64,000 nucleotides of DNA from Candidatus Bathyarchaeota archaeon (GCA_026014665.1 JAOZHX010000034.1:186001-250000); one strand, 5' to 3'; shown: positions 26,246-35,629, numbered from the stretch's first letter. Numbers and translations: made by a program. Notes: generated by a model from the letters alone, not told the origin.

Positions 26246-28601
26246 CGAAGCTGTAGAAGCCGTTTGCGTCGGTGGTTGTTGAACCGATCGGGCGGTAGTT
26301 TCCGTTAGCGTCAATAACATTTAATATCACATCGACTCCATTGGTGTCGGTGGGTCGCGGTTTCTGCATGTACACGTATTCCATCCAAGCGCTCATGCTG
26401 TCATCAGAGACTGCTGGAACACCATGTGGAAAACGTGCCGCCTGCTCCTCCTGCTTTGTACCCGCAGATATATCAGTAACAGTTCCGCGAATGACTAGCC
26501 TTGTTCCTATTGTTATAGCAGTCATTGGTGCGTCTACTGTGGTAGCACTCGGTCCCTTGCCGACACAGTATACTTTACCGTCATATTCGTTAAAGTATGC
26601 AAGGTAGCCGTCTGCAATAGCGCTTCCGCCCATGTTTCCAGTTCCTCTGCCATAATAGCCCATCATAGTCCAAATTTCCTCTCCGGTGGTTGCGTTAAGG
26701 CAGCGTATTCTCAAATTCTTGTAGTATGGAGAGGTGATGGAGTGTTCATTAGGGAATAGGTAAAGTTTTCCATCGGCAATATTGCCAAAGAAGAGCGGAT
26801 AATTACCCCATGGGGCATCGATGCCACAGTTAGTACTGTTGCCAGGGCCTCCATTACCATAAGTCCACAATCGTTTTCCCGTCTTCATGTCATAGCAGTA
26901 GACTAATCCACCATAGCCTGCAACGTAAAGCTTGCCGTAAGCCACTGTTCGCCCTGAATTCTCCGGATGTCCTGACCAAGTGTACGTCTGAAAAGCTCTT
27001 GCATCTCCACCGATTGGACCCCATTGATAGCTTCCATCATCCAAGCTATAGCCTGTATATTCCATTGTTTCTTTGTCATAGAAAACGAAAACGCGACTCT
27101 GTGCATCTGCCAGGTCATATCTTCGGGTGAGATTGCCTGCTGGTGCCGTATAGTTTTTGATCCACAATAGTGCTCCTCGCGATTCTGGCTTCAGACTTAA
27201 AGCAAACATTGTGCAACCTGGATTTTCGCCGAGTCCGCCGGGTGTGCCGAAGCTGCCGAGCAATAAGTCATCGGGAAAAATTCTCTGAACGGTTGGCGAC
27301 CCGCCAACGTTCGGCAAAGTCGGTATTGTTACATTCCAGGAATATGCTTGGCTCATGTTTACTGACTTTCCAACAGGTCGAAACTGATAAGCATTGGTGT
27401 CGTTTCCTATCGAAGTTTCTAGTCCCATGTTATGCTGAGTATTGTTCCATAAAGCCAGCCAGCGTCCCGGATAGTTGAGGATATACCTTGTTATCTCCCC
27501 GTATGCGCCGTAAATATTGCCGCCACCTGTGCCTCCTGAAGGAACGTCAGTTAAGTTGAACAGCCATTTCCCAGTTAATGAATCATATGCACTCCACGTA
27601 GTGCCAGTTTCTTGCCACAAATATCCGTTCGGGATTACGCCGTGTTGGTTCATTGACTCGTAATTCAAGAGTTGACCGAATCTTGGTGCAGCACTCCCAG
27701 TTACTCCGATTTTGTCGCTATACCATATCTCTTTGCCAGTAAGCAGGTCTACACAGATGTATCCGCCACCTGTGACTGCATCACTTAGTGGTAGATTGTA
27801 AAAGAGCCTTCCGTTAATTATCAGCGGATTTTGGAATCTGGGTTCGTACGATGCCCCAGCGTAATATGCGACGCCCTGAATAGCGTAGCTTCCCCCGACA
27901 ACTCCACCGTTCTGAAGTACTCTTGACCACATTATGTGGGGACTGTTAGGTGCAATCCCGTCTGGCTGGATAAAATAGTGACCGGTGGGATAAGGATAGG
28001 CTTCGCGTAACCAGTTTGATGCAATCGTGTACCATTCGGTGTTTTGACCTTCTATCGGGCGCGTCCAGTATTCCGTTGGAAGCGGAATGTCCGGTGTTTT
28101 CTGTATTGGTTCTTGTTGTACGGTTAGTGTCGTTGTTGCATTGCTGGGTAAGAATGTATCGTTTACGTAGTCGTTAGCAGTGCCGGGCAATCCGTTAGGG
28201 CCAACCAAAGATAGAACTTGTCCAGGATAGGTTACTGTGAAAGAGTATACGCCGACTTGACTGGGTGTGTACGTGGTGAAGGTGCCTCCTATTGAGTCAG
28301 AAGTAAATGTCCCCAGCGTCTCCGTCGTTCCGTCAGGCTTTGTAACATCAACTTTTAGGTTGCGGTACCTGTCGCCAGTAATGCCTGTTGCTCCCGGCGG
28401 TACGCGGTCAAGCCAAAACATAACAAACACTTCTTGACCGACACCTACGGGATTGGGGTTTGCAGTGATAAAGGCATGAGTAGGAATTTGCCATGGAGGA
28501 GTATGCGCAATAGCAATTGGTAAAACAATAATCGGAGCAATAATAGTTAACATCAGAAATAACACCGTCAATACTGTAGTTTTTTTCCTTGTTATTTTCA
28601 T
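26214..28601 (-). CDS. Exported PQQ-like beta-propeller protein, frameshifted before its membrane anchor
   Basis: A 795-residue paralog of the 6722-9367 protein: signal peptide (TVLTVLFLMLTIIAPI), then VGVGQEVFVMFWLDRVPPG, PLPTEYWTRPI, propeller-like blades (CVDLLTGKEIWYS, CYDMKTGKRLWTY, CLNATTGEEIWTM) and the INVIDANGNYRPIG-like domain. The frame breaks at about 26245 and the protein ends SFGNQTYRENTQ, so as sequenced it loses its linker, membrane helix and basic tail and would be secreted freely. A 9-bp inverted repeat lies 37-67 bp upstream of the start. The frameshift may be real or an assembly error. Confidence 0.75.
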   Translation of the reverse strand: MKITRKKTTVLTVLFLMLTIIAPIIVLPIAIAHTPPWQIPTHAFITANPNPVGVGQEVFVMFWLDRVPPGATGITGDRYRNLKVDVTKPDGTTETLGTFTSDSIGGTFTTYTPSQVGVYSFTVTYPGQVLSLVGPNGLPGTANDYVNDTFLPSNATTTLTVQQEPIQKTPDIPLPTEYWTRPIEGQNTEWYTIASNWLREAYPYPTGHYFIQPDGIAPNSPHIMWSRVLQNGGVVGGSYAIQGVAYYAGASYEPRFQNPLIINGRLFYNLPLSDAVTGGGYICVDLLTGKEIWYSDKIGVTGSAAPRFGQLLNYESMNQHGVIPNGYLWQETGTTWSAYDSLTGKWLFNLTDVPSGGTGGGNIYGAYGEITRYILNYPGRWLALWNNTQHNMGLETSIGNDTNAYQFRPVGKSVNMSQAYSWNVTIPTLPNVGGSPTVQRIFPDDLLLGSFGTPGGLGENPGCTMFALSLKPESRGALLWIKNYTAPAGNLTRRYDLADAQSRVFVFYDKETMEYTGYSLDDGSYQWGPIGGDARAFQTYTWSGHPENSGRTVAYGKLYVAGYGGLVYCYDMKTGKRLWTYGNGGPGNSTNCGIDAPWGNYPLFFGNIADGKLYLFPNEHSITSPYYKNLRIRCLNATTGEEIWTMMGYYGRGTGNMGGSAIADGYLAYFNEYDGKVYCVGKGPSATTVDAPMTAITIGTRLVIRGTVTDISAGTKQEEQAARFPHGVPAVSDDSMSAWMEYVYMQKPRPTDTNGVDVILNVIDANGNYRPIGSTTTDANGFYSFGNQTYRENTQ

Positions 28602-28963
28602 CTTGCCTTTCTCCCTACGTTTTTCTTAAATGCTTTTGGCAAAGTACCCTTTTAGTTGATACTTTGCCATTGAAAATGGCGTTTGTTTGCAAGTTATATT
28701 TATAATTATTGGTGCTGAATTTTGACGAAATTAAAGCACATCTTTCTGAATTCTGTTTTGGTTGTTAATTTTGTTGTTAGTTCATTTCTTGTTTATTCGG
28801 TTAATATTATTGAATTATTCTCTTTTACTATTACCTCAGTTGTATAACCCGCACCAAACCACCAATAGCGGTCTATGATATGCCTGTTTCTTAATTTGTC
28901 AGTAACGGGTGCTTCAAATGGTTTTTATGTTAAGACTGCTATAGTTAGTGGTAGGTGTTTTTT
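28602..28963. other. Divergent promoter region with an inverted repeat
   Basis: No gene seen in 362 bp. A perfect 9-bp inverted repeat GGCAAAGTA (28638-28646) / TACTTTGCC (28660-28668) lies in front of the minus-strand exported protein. The region is strongly A+T rich (TTATATTTATAATTATT near 28692) and probably holds the promoters of both neighbours. Confidence 0.4.
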
Positions 28964-29245
28964 ATGGTTGAAGATTTTGAGCAAGAAGATTTCGATATGC
29001 TTCCTCAGTCAGCCAAACAGGTTCTATTAGCCCTATCTCAATTTGAGAAAGGTCTGCTTGTAAAAGTGGACCTAATACATAGAAAGACAGGTTTAATGCC
29101 TGAAGGACTCAACGACGCAGTGAGGCACCTATCAAAATCTAAGCTCGTTGACATACTGGATACACCAAAAAGAATCGGTCCCTATGAATTTTACGCCCTT
29201 GAAATAACCGACTTAGGACGGGAAGTGCTGGCCAAATTCGGGTAA
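28964..29245 (+). CDS. Small winged-helix DNA-binding protein
   Basis: A 93-residue protein from ATG 28964 (a GTG at 28955 is also open). Predicted helices QSAKQVLLALSQF, LIHRKTGLMPEGLNDAVRHL and a beta wing (LVDILDT ... YEFYALEITDLGREVLAKFG) fit the archaeal winged-helix regulators of the ArsR/MarR-like fold. The acidic N terminus (EDFEQEDFD) is unusual. It is divergent from the frameshifted exported protein and may regulate surface genes; that is inference. Confidence 0.6.
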   Translation: MVEDFEQEDFDMLPQSAKQVLLALSQFEKGLLVKVDLIHRKTGLMPEGLNDAVRHLSKSKLVDILDTPKRIGPYEFYALEITDLGREVLAKFG

Positions 29246-29638
29246 GGCCTAGAAAACACGCGCCTATTGGAAAGGATTCTATTAGACTAACCGATTTGTG
29301 CTCAAGAGAAGACTTTACATCACTCTGCTTATGGCATCTTGCGCAACGGGTCTGCAGTCCATCGTGAACGTTGAAGTAAAGAACAATTATCCTCAGAGCC
29401 ACTCAAAGAAGATATAAGTAAGAGCAAGCCTTTTTTGCTCTATTACTTGAAAAAACGCTTGCTTTCACCAAAGAGGTTAAGGATTCAAAATCCCCTGTCT
29501 GCTCAGTTATTGAAACAGGTCCTCGAAGTTTTTGATAGCCCATGTTTCCAAAGGTCATTTTGGAGTTAATACAACTGCCTATTCACCAAATTTGGCAAAA
29601 ACTCATAAGGCAACAGCAACCCATTACAATTGGTCGGT
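29246..29638. other. Spacer with a hairpin and a tRNA T-arm-like sequence
   Basis: No gene seen in 393 bp. A hairpin AAGTAAGAGCAA / TTGCTCTATTACTT occupies about 29416-29447. At about 29470-29497 AAGAGGTT...GGATTCAAAATCCCC resembles the 3' half of a tRNA (compare AAGAGGTC...GGTTCAAATCCCC of tRNA-Ala at 25246) but is incomplete. Confidence 0.3.
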
Positions 29639-30271
29639 ATGAGACGAATAGTTGCTTTAGCTATACTTCTTGCACTCTCAATATTGGTTGGAATAGAGGC
29701 AATCGGTGTAGTAGTTGCTAACCCTTTTGGTATGGCTAAGCAGATTGATACTCCGTCTGATGCTAAGCCACCAATTATTTCCATAAACAGCCCTCAAAAC
29801 AACACTGACTATTCAGGATCATTCAACATTAGCTTTAACATTAAAACAATTCAATACTACGCTCATTCCGCTATAGTCGATGTCATATATACATTAGACA
29901 ATGAAACTGTCACCATCCCCCACCAATATTGGGTTCTCGCCCAAGGACCCGGTGTTTGCCAATACAGCACTTCCATAATAGCGCCCACCCTCCCTGCAGG
30001 CAACCATAGCCTAAAAATCAGGGCACAAGGCGCTTCCTATGATTTCTATAATTTCTTCCTTATTGATGCTTACTCTCAAGTCTACTTTACAGTATCAGAC
30101 AATAGCACAAAAACTAATCCTACAAACCAAGCCACCGCTACAGATGCTTTAGAAAGCAAAACAGCCTTTAGTTTACCCACTTTACCATTAATGATAGCAA
30201 TAATCAGCGTTATAGTAATCATAACTGTTGCTTCAGTATCATTGGTTTCCCTTAAAAAAAGAAGAGAATGA
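29639..30271 (+). CDS. Exported surface protein with C-terminal anchor
   Basis: About 210 residues: signal peptide (MRRIVALAILLALSILVG), a short ectodomain that looks like one beta-sandwich (ISINSPQNNTDYSGSF, YTLDNETVTIP, LPAGNHSLKIRAQG), a Thr/Asn linker, one membrane helix (about 183-203) and a KKRRE tail. The type is common in archaeal surface layers and pili-like adhesins. ATG 29639 is preferred over TTG 29630. Tandem with the frameshifted gene at 30487, which has the same layout. Function unknown. Confidence 0.65.
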   Translation: MRRIVALAILLALSILVGIEAIGVVVANPFGMAKQIDTPSDAKPPIISINSPQNNTDYSGSFNISFNIKTIQYYAHSAIVDVIYTLDNETVTIPHQYWVLAQGPGVCQYSTSIIAPTLPAGNHSLKIRAQGASYDFYNFFLIDAYSQVYFTVSDNSTKTNPTNQATATDALESKTAFSLPTLPLMIAIISVIVIITVASVSLVSLKKRRE

Positions 30272-30486
30272 TTCTCCTACGCCGCCTGCGCCACACTTCC
30301 CTAGCACTATTTTAAGCCTTATCTCAACCGTTCCAGATTCCCATTAGCAGGCAATCTTCATAAGCTTACAACAATCTACTTGTTTTCTTTAAGAGCCGAA
30401 TTTTAAAACGTCTTTGTGAAGAATTCAAGAATCAAGAATCTAAAACCTCATAAGGGTACAATAACATATTAGCGAACTGGTGCTAA

Positions 30487-31232
30487 ATGAAAAAGAAAGT
30501 TCATGGCTCACTAATTATTCTGCTAACTCTGTTGCTTGTTATATTTCAGATTAGGCAAGTGGTTGAAGCCAACCCCATTCCATATCCAGCTACGCCAAGC
30601 CAAGAAAAACCCATTTTAACTATAAAAACCTGCAAAATTATTCCATATACGGAATATGTGGTATGGCTGTTGATTTCTCAGTGGTTCAGCCGCAATCTTG
30701 GGCTGTGACCTATGATTTCTTTTTTCATATCGGACAAGTAAAAAACATAACCGCGACGTTGGATGGAACACTTTGCAGTAGCTTCCCTTATAACTCCACA
30801 GATTATTCTCTTCTAATAAATGCACCACCCTTAGGGATTCATAAATTAGAGGTTGCGGTTTTTTCTCGCGCCTTCTATACCACGCCAATGGAAGGTGTTC
30901 AAAATATCCGTTCAACGGTAATGTACGATGGAAATTACCTCTTTGAATATCCCATAGTTGTCTCTGACGTGGTTTACTTCACTACGAGCTCATCTTCTTC
31001 AGATTTGCCAACCCATATTCCTGCAACCCCAACACCGCCTCAAAGCTCGTCACCAACGAATGCTCCCATCAACAATCCAACACCTTATCAAACCAGTAAT
31101 TTTCCCTCTCCTAACCCAAGCTCGACTCCAATCGCTCCAGAGTTCCAATTAGCAGCAGCGTTGTCTTTGTTATTTTTTGCCTCTATCACATTGATTTACT
31201 TTAAGAGAAGAAGGGGAGAAGGCAACAAATAA
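30487..31232 (+). pseudogene. Exported surface protein, frameshifted near codon 48
   Basis: The first frame (from ATG 30487) gives a signal peptide and PSQEKPILTIKT, then runs out of homology and stops at 30708. A second frame, open upstream of 30663, reads LQNYSIYGICGMAVDFSVV and continues as a beta-sandwich domain, Pro/Ser/Thr linker, membrane helix (FQLAAALSLLFFASITLIYF) and KRRRGEGNK. The join is at about 30624-30632 in AAAAACC, and one extra A or C would restore a full protein of about 248 residues. The product resembles its upstream neighbour in layout. A homopolymer sequencing error is possible. Confidence 0.7.
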
Positions 31233-31582
31233 GTTGTAGTTTATCAATTTAACAACCAGAAACCTGAAGACAGCTGTCTGGTGTTTCTCAGAAGATGAGG
31301 GCCTCCCCTTGGTTGTCTATAAGCGTGTCCTTCTCAATCTATTTTGTTTCATCCGTCTATCCTTACAATGCTTTTGCACTCAAAACTTTAGCTGCACCTT
31401 GAATGGTTCTCATTTGATTTAAACTCCGCATCTCCATGATTGGCGCATGATATAGGTTTTCGCTCAAGCACATTTGCCCATAGGTCTTCAACACCACAAC
31501 AGGGTAATGGATAGGCTGAAAGCTGTGTTAGTAAGTAAGTTTTTTATCGTTGGCTGCTTCCTTATCTATAGGCTGTTTTCTT
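31233..31582. other. Spacer with a perfect palindrome
   Basis: No gene seen in 350 bp. A 12-bp palindrome AGACAGCTGTCT (31268-31279) is flanked by AGAAAC and GTTTCT arms, making a hairpin shortly after the previous stop. The rest carries nothing I recognise. Confidence 0.35.
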
Positions 31583-32119
31583 ATGGCTGATGATTCTGGG
31601 CAGAAAGGAAGCAAGACGAGTTCTTCCCTCTTTGAGCAGATGTTTAATTTACTTAGCGAAGTCACAGGAGAACAACCCAACCTCAAAATTAACATTAAAA
31701 ACTTGAAACTAAACTTATCCAGCCAACCTAAAGAATGGGGGCAACTGTTTGAATCAGCGAACGTTACCGTTTCAGCCAACGATATGAGTCTTATTAAGGT
31801 GGCCGTTGAAGAAAAGACGATCAACATCGATGTGGAAAACAAAAAATTCCTCAAAGGGCTGATAAAAATTGGCCGTAACTTCACCAAACAACAAAGCCCC
31901 AAAAAAGAGGGTAAACAAAAATCACGTAGTGCACTAAACACGGCTCGAACTGTAGCGGAAACCCTAGAGAAAAACGGCATTACTATGACAATATCCTACA
32001 AGGGCAAACTTGTTGCCACACTAGGAGCAGAGGCGCATTCTACTCTTCTTCAATTGGTTATGAAGACAAGAGCGATAGCGCTCAACAGCCCCTTGCAAGC
32101 GTTAAGGATGATAATTTAA
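31583..32119 (+). CDS. Hypothetical soluble protein
   Basis: About 178 residues from ATG 31583 (MADDSGQKGSK); the frame extends to 31550 but without support. No family recognised. The N-terminal half has regular beta-rich repeats (LKINIKNLKLNL, NVTVSANDMSLIKVAVEEKTINID), followed by a Lys-rich linker (KQQSPKKEGKQKSR) and a C-terminal helix-strand segment (TARTVAETLEKNGITMTISYKGK). No signal peptide or membrane helix. Convergent with the AIM24-family gene. Confidence 0.5.
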   Translation: MADDSGQKGSKTSSSLFEQMFNLLSEVTGEQPNLKINIKNLKLNLSSQPKEWGQLFESANVTVSANDMSLIKVAVEEKTINIDVENKKFLKGLIKIGRNFTKQQSPKKEGKQKSRSALNTARTVAETLEKNGITMTISYKGKLVATLGAEAHSTLLQLVMKTRAIALNSPLQALRMII

Positions 32120-32149
32120 TTTAACCCAGAAAAAGGGATAAAAAAGATT

Positions 32150-32848
32150 TTAGCGTGCTCTTGAACTGCGCACTTTGGGCTCCAGCAAGGTCCAAAGCCA
32201 TTCAGTGAATTCTCGGAGGTTCTTGGTTTGAATGTGCACTTCGCCTGGACCTGTTATTTGGGTGACTAAGCCTTCGCCGCTGAGCAGGGTTTCTTTTAAG
32301 CCGCCAAAGCGCGTGACTCTGTAGTTGCATGTTTCGCTAAAGCCAACAAGGTGGAAGTTATCGACGATTAGAGTTTGTCCTGGCTGCAGAGTATGCGTAT
32401 CTATGGCACCAAACGTGTTGATGAACATCTGTCCGCTGCCCGTTGCTTTAAGCATGAACAAGCCCTGTCCAAAGAGCCCCTTTGTAAAGCCTTCCCACTT
32501 CACATCCAAATCGATGCCCTGTGTGGAGGCTATGTATGCGGATTTTTGGATGACGTAGCCACTGCCTGGTGCGATATCGAGTTGTTTGATGTCGCCGACC
32601 GGTGCCGCAACAAAACCTGCTTCGCCTGCGCCATTGACGGCAGTGTAGTCGTTTACCCAAAACGATTGGCCGCCGATGAGGCTTAAGCCTAAACTGCCCA
32701 GTAGGCTTTTTTCTCGTTTGCGGGTGTGCACTTCAATGTTTGGGGTGAGATAAGTCATGGCACCCGATTCCGCGGTTATGGTTTCGCCTTGGTTTAGGGT
32801 GGCGACAAGCATTGCGTAAGAGGGTTTGTATTTAATTTCAAACTTCAT
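32150..32848 (-). CDS. AIM24 / TIGR00266 family protein
   Basis: About 232 residues of the TIGR00266/AIM24 beta-helix-like family: KYKPSYAMLVATLNQGETITAESGAMTYL at the N terminus, then SFWVNDYTA, the Gly-rich middle and GPGEVHIQTKNLREF near the end. Members are found in all domains; a role in membranes or secretion has been proposed but not settled. ATG 32848 (MKFEIKYKP) is the family start; an in-frame ATG at 32872 adds 8 residues. No operon partner. Confidence 0.85.
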   Translation of the reverse strand: MKFEIKYKPSYAMLVATLNQGETITAESGAMTYLTPNIEVHTRKREKSLLGSLGLSLIGGQSFWVNDYTAVNGAGEAGFVAAPVGDIKQLDIAPGSGYVIQKSAYIASTQGIDLDVKWEGFTKGLFGQGLFMLKATGSGQMFINTFGAIDTHTLQPGQTLIVDNFHLVGFSETCNYRVTRFGGLKETLLSGEGLVTQITGPGEVHIQTKNLREFTEWLWTLLEPKVRSSRAR

Positions 32849-33125
32849 GTTCTTACTTCCTGTGTTCTTCATATTTCTGTGGCTTGTTAATAAAACTTCA
32901 AAGTGCTGTGACGGAATACTCGGTTGTCGCTTTGTTATTTGCTAGCTATGTTTTTCCGTCTTATGTATGACCTGTGAAATGTCTGATTTACCGTAATGTA
33001 ATTCTTATTTTAGCTCAAATGTTTGATTAAATTTAGGCTTGGATATGCGTTACTTATAAAAGCTGGATGTACAAACCTTTGGTTAAAGTTAACCATAAGG
33101 GCTTATCTAAAGGTCATGGCATAAA

Positions 33126-33830
33126 ATGGCTGGCTCCGTTGGAACAATCTTAAAGAAAATATACAGTTTAGCACTAATCTTTAATGCGCTCATCAGCGTC
33201 GCCTGCGTAGCCGGCATTATCTATGGATATTACATGGCTTATCCCTACTGGCGTCCCTACTGGCCTTTTCTCATAAACGGTAATATTTTTTGGTTCGCGC
33301 TTGCAGCTGGCTTAATCAACATATTCCCAAGCGCCGCCATCGGTAGAGCGTTGCATACAGGTCGGTTTCTGTTCCACCACTATGTCTACGGTTTCTTTGT
33401 CTTAGCTTCAACTTCTGCTTTCGTAACGGCGTTTACGCCTCTCTCCGTTATCAGCATGTTTTTTGTCGATGACAGCACAGTCCCGGTTAATGCTGGAAGA
33501 GTGTTCTTTTTAGCTGGTTTAGCTTTGTTCTTGGACGATTTACCTGATGTTTCCAAAAAAATTCATTCAGGCTTGAACTGGATAAAAGCGAAAGTGTACC
33601 GAATAAGAAAATCGCTCCACGTCTTGCAAGCCCTCACGGGTGCGTTTGCGCTTTACTGCTCGTTTTCGATTCTTTTCTCGACATTGCAGTATAGTGCACG
33701 TGCGTTACCTAACTCGTTTGTCATCGTTAGCCTATTTATTACTGGTATAACTTCCTTTGCCCTTGTAAAACGCAAAGCATGGCTCAGCATCGCTCCGCCC
33801 GACTCCAAAGAACTTACTGTTTCTGTTTGA
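33126..33830 (+). CDS. Multipass membrane protein of unknown function
   Basis: A 234-residue protein with about six hydrophobic segments (for example IFNALISVACVAGIIYGYYM, FWFALAAGLINIF, VYGFFVLASTSAFVTAF, ALTGAFALYCSFSIL and FVIVSLFITGITSFALV). A conserved-looking YPYWRPYWPF follows the first helix. I do not recognise the family. ATG 33126 is the first start after a possible TATA box (CTTATAAAAG near 33052). Its 3' end overlaps the convergent NERD gene by 17 bp. Confidence 0.6.
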   Translation: MAGSVGTILKKIYSLALIFNALISVACVAGIIYGYYMAYPYWRPYWPFLINGNIFWFALAAGLINIFPSAAIGRALHTGRFLFHHYVYGFFVLASTSAFVTAFTPLSVISMFFVDDSTVPVNAGRVFFLAGLALFLDDLPDVSKKIHSGLNWIKAKVYRIRKSLHVLQALTGAFALYCSFSILFSTLQYSARALPNSFVIVSLFITGITSFALVKRKAWLSIAPPDSKELTVSV

Positions 33831-34530
33831 TTATTTCTTTTGCTATGGCTTGAAGTTCTTGCGCTGAATAGCGGCGTGTGTTCGAATGAGTAATTATGTA
33901 GTGGGGCAAGTTTTGCAGTTTGAGAACGGGCACTGTGGGGTTGTTAAGGTGGAGAGTGGCGTGCTTGTTTGTGAAGACAACTATCCCTTCAACCCAAACG
34001 TTCAGCGACCTCAGGCTTGCGGAGTTATCGATTAAGCGTTTTATTCTCATAGCGTTCCGCTTTGCTTGATGGCTTGGTTGCGCTGAGAAACCTCGTTTGC
34101 CTGTTCTTTGCCAATTGTCGCCGTTGCAGGTAATGTTACCGCTCCAATTTTTGGTTTCTAAAACGAAAATACCGTTTGGACCCAGCACCACGTGGTCTAT
34201 GTCTCCGCCGCCGTTCTGGAGGGATAGGTCGTTTACGAGGTAGTAGTCATCGTTTAATTTGCTGCTTAGGAGTTTGGTGACGCTTTTTTCACCTTGCCAG
34301 CCGCTGTTGTAGACGTGGTATTTGTGCAGATAGGTGTAGGTTGCTATGGCAAGAACAAGCAAGAATACAAGTGCTGTTACCTCTAGAATGCTGATTTGAA
34401 GTTTGGTGAGAATTCTATACGTAAGGGCAGCCAAAACAGCGATGAATAATAGGATGCTGAGGACTGCTTTAGCTAGATTTTTCCTGACTTGGTTTTTAAG
34501 GTAGCTGCTGGAAGCTTTAATTTTTCTCAT
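33814..34530 (-). CDS. Membrane-anchored NERD-domain protein
   Basis: A 238-residue protein. Two N-terminal membrane helices (AVLSILLFIAVLAAL and ISILEVTALVFLLVLAIATY) precede a nuclease-related NERD domain (about 85-195) with WQGEKSVTKLL, LVNDLSLQNGGGDIDHVVLGPNGIFVLETKNWSG and VWVEGIVVFT. The E, D and ExK positions of a PD-(D/E)xK-like active site are kept (GEK, DIDHV, ETK). The role is unknown; such proteins often occur in accessory regions. Confidence 0.8.
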   Translation of the reverse strand: MRKIKASSSYLKNQVRKNLAKAVLSILLFIAVLAALTYRILTKLQISILEVTALVFLLVLAIATYTYLHKYHVYNSGWQGEKSVTKLLSSKLNDDYYLVNDLSLQNGGGDIDHVVLGPNGIFVLETKNWSGNITCNGDNWQRTGKRGFSAQPSHQAKRNAMRIKRLIDNSASLRSLNVWVEGIVVFTNKHATLHLNNPTVPVLKLQNLPHYIITHSNTRRYSAQELQAIAKEIIKQKQ

Positions 34531-34672
34531 TAGCAGGTGAGTAGTCGTTATGCTATATTACCGTATGCCAATTTCAAGCCTGAATTTTAGGTGTTCTTTT
34601 TGCGGAACAGTCTGTTCTCTGAGGAGAGCTATTAGTTGCATAGGAATCATTTACTTAAATGGTGGCAAAGAC

Positions 34673-35605
34673 ATGACTTTAAAAAAAATTCATAATGCTG
34701 CGTATAAATTACTCATAGTTTGCTTATTGAGCGTAGGCCTTTTGATTGGTATTGGCGTCAAAGCGCAAGGCAGTGGAGTAACGGTTGGTTACTGGCCCCT
34801 AAATGAGATAAAATCGAGCGGCTACAACGTTATTACGCCTGATGCCACAGGAGTGAATCCAGGAATCGTGGCAGGTTCACCCCAACCAGCGCTGGTGGAT
34901 GGTAAGTTTGATAAGGCTTTGCAGTTTGATGGAAACAATTTCGTGTATGTGCCTATCAAGTTTGTGGTTGGTTTTCCGCCGACGCCTCAGCCGATTTATG
35001 TTTCGATTTCGCCCAATCTCGATGTGCAGAAATACGTGGAAGTTGACGCATGGATTAATGTGCCGGGGTTTAAGAATGCAACTTACAACACAATCGTGAT
35101 GAAAGCTACTCATACTGATCAAGCTTGTGCATGGCAGAATGCCACCCGAGTCTTAGGTTTAGCCTTGAGGGCGGGGACGCCTGCGTATGGTGAGCAATAT
35201 GTTGAGGGTGCCCTCAGCGGTTTTGTGTTGACTGAAACTGGATTCAATGAAATCGTTACTACGCAACCGGTACCTTTGAACGAGTGGATCAACGTTGAAT
35301 TTACGCGAACAGCAACGGGTCTGCACCTATATGTTAACGGACATGAGCAAAGCATCAACGTTCTCCACGGTAGCCAAAACCCTCAGGGCAACATCGTGAA
35401 CGGCACAGAGTACTATTTTGGACATGATGGATTCGCAACCATAGATGATGTTCGCATAACTGATCTTTCGCCGCCAGTTGAGGAAAACGCCTTTGACATA
35501 GGACCAAACATAATGATCGCTATAATTGCTGTTTCGGTGATTTTTGCAGTTGCTTGGCTTCTACGCCGAGCGATTCAGCTTTGGGTTATTCGTCCCAAAG
35601 CATAA
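34673..35605 (+). CDS. Exported LamG/concanavalin-like protein with C-terminal anchor
   Basis: About 310 residues: signal peptide (YKLLIVCLLSVGLLIGIGV), a LamG-like jelly roll (VGYWPLNEI, GKFDKALQFDGNNFVYVP, VEVDAWINVPG, EWINVEFTRTATGLHLYVNG, YYFGHDGFATIDDVRI) and a C-terminal membrane helix (IMIAIIAVSVIFAVAWLL) with an RRA..RPKA tail. LamG domains bind sugars or proteins at the surface. ATG 34673 is chosen because the 41 codons before it show no signal peptide logic. It ends 24 bp before the radical SAM gene, so the two are probably cotranscribed. Confidence 0.75.
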   Translation: MTLKKIHNAAYKLLIVCLLSVGLLIGIGVKAQGSGVTVGYWPLNEIKSSGYNVITPDATGVNPGIVAGSPQPALVDGKFDKALQFDGNNFVYVPIKFVVGFPPTPQPIYVSISPNLDVQKYVEVDAWINVPGFKNATYNTIVMKATHTDQACAWQNATRVLGLALRAGTPAYGEQYVEGALSGFVLTETGFNEIVTTQPVPLNEWINVEFTRTATGLHLYVNGHEQSINVLHGSQNPQGNIVNGTEYYFGHDGFATIDDVRITDLSPPVEENAFDIGPNIMIAIIAVSVIFAVAWLLRRAIQLWVIRPKA

Positions 35606-35629
35606 CTTAAACGTGTGGAGGGTTGGTCT

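Noticed and set aside
29139-29402. Minus-strand ORF of 87 codons
   Set aside because: It overlaps the winged-helix gene on the other strand, has no start signal or family resemblance, and looks like a chance frame.
32325-32686. Two plus-strand ORFs with Cys residues opposite the AIM24-family gene
   Set aside because: They are shadows of the strongly recognised minus-strand gene.
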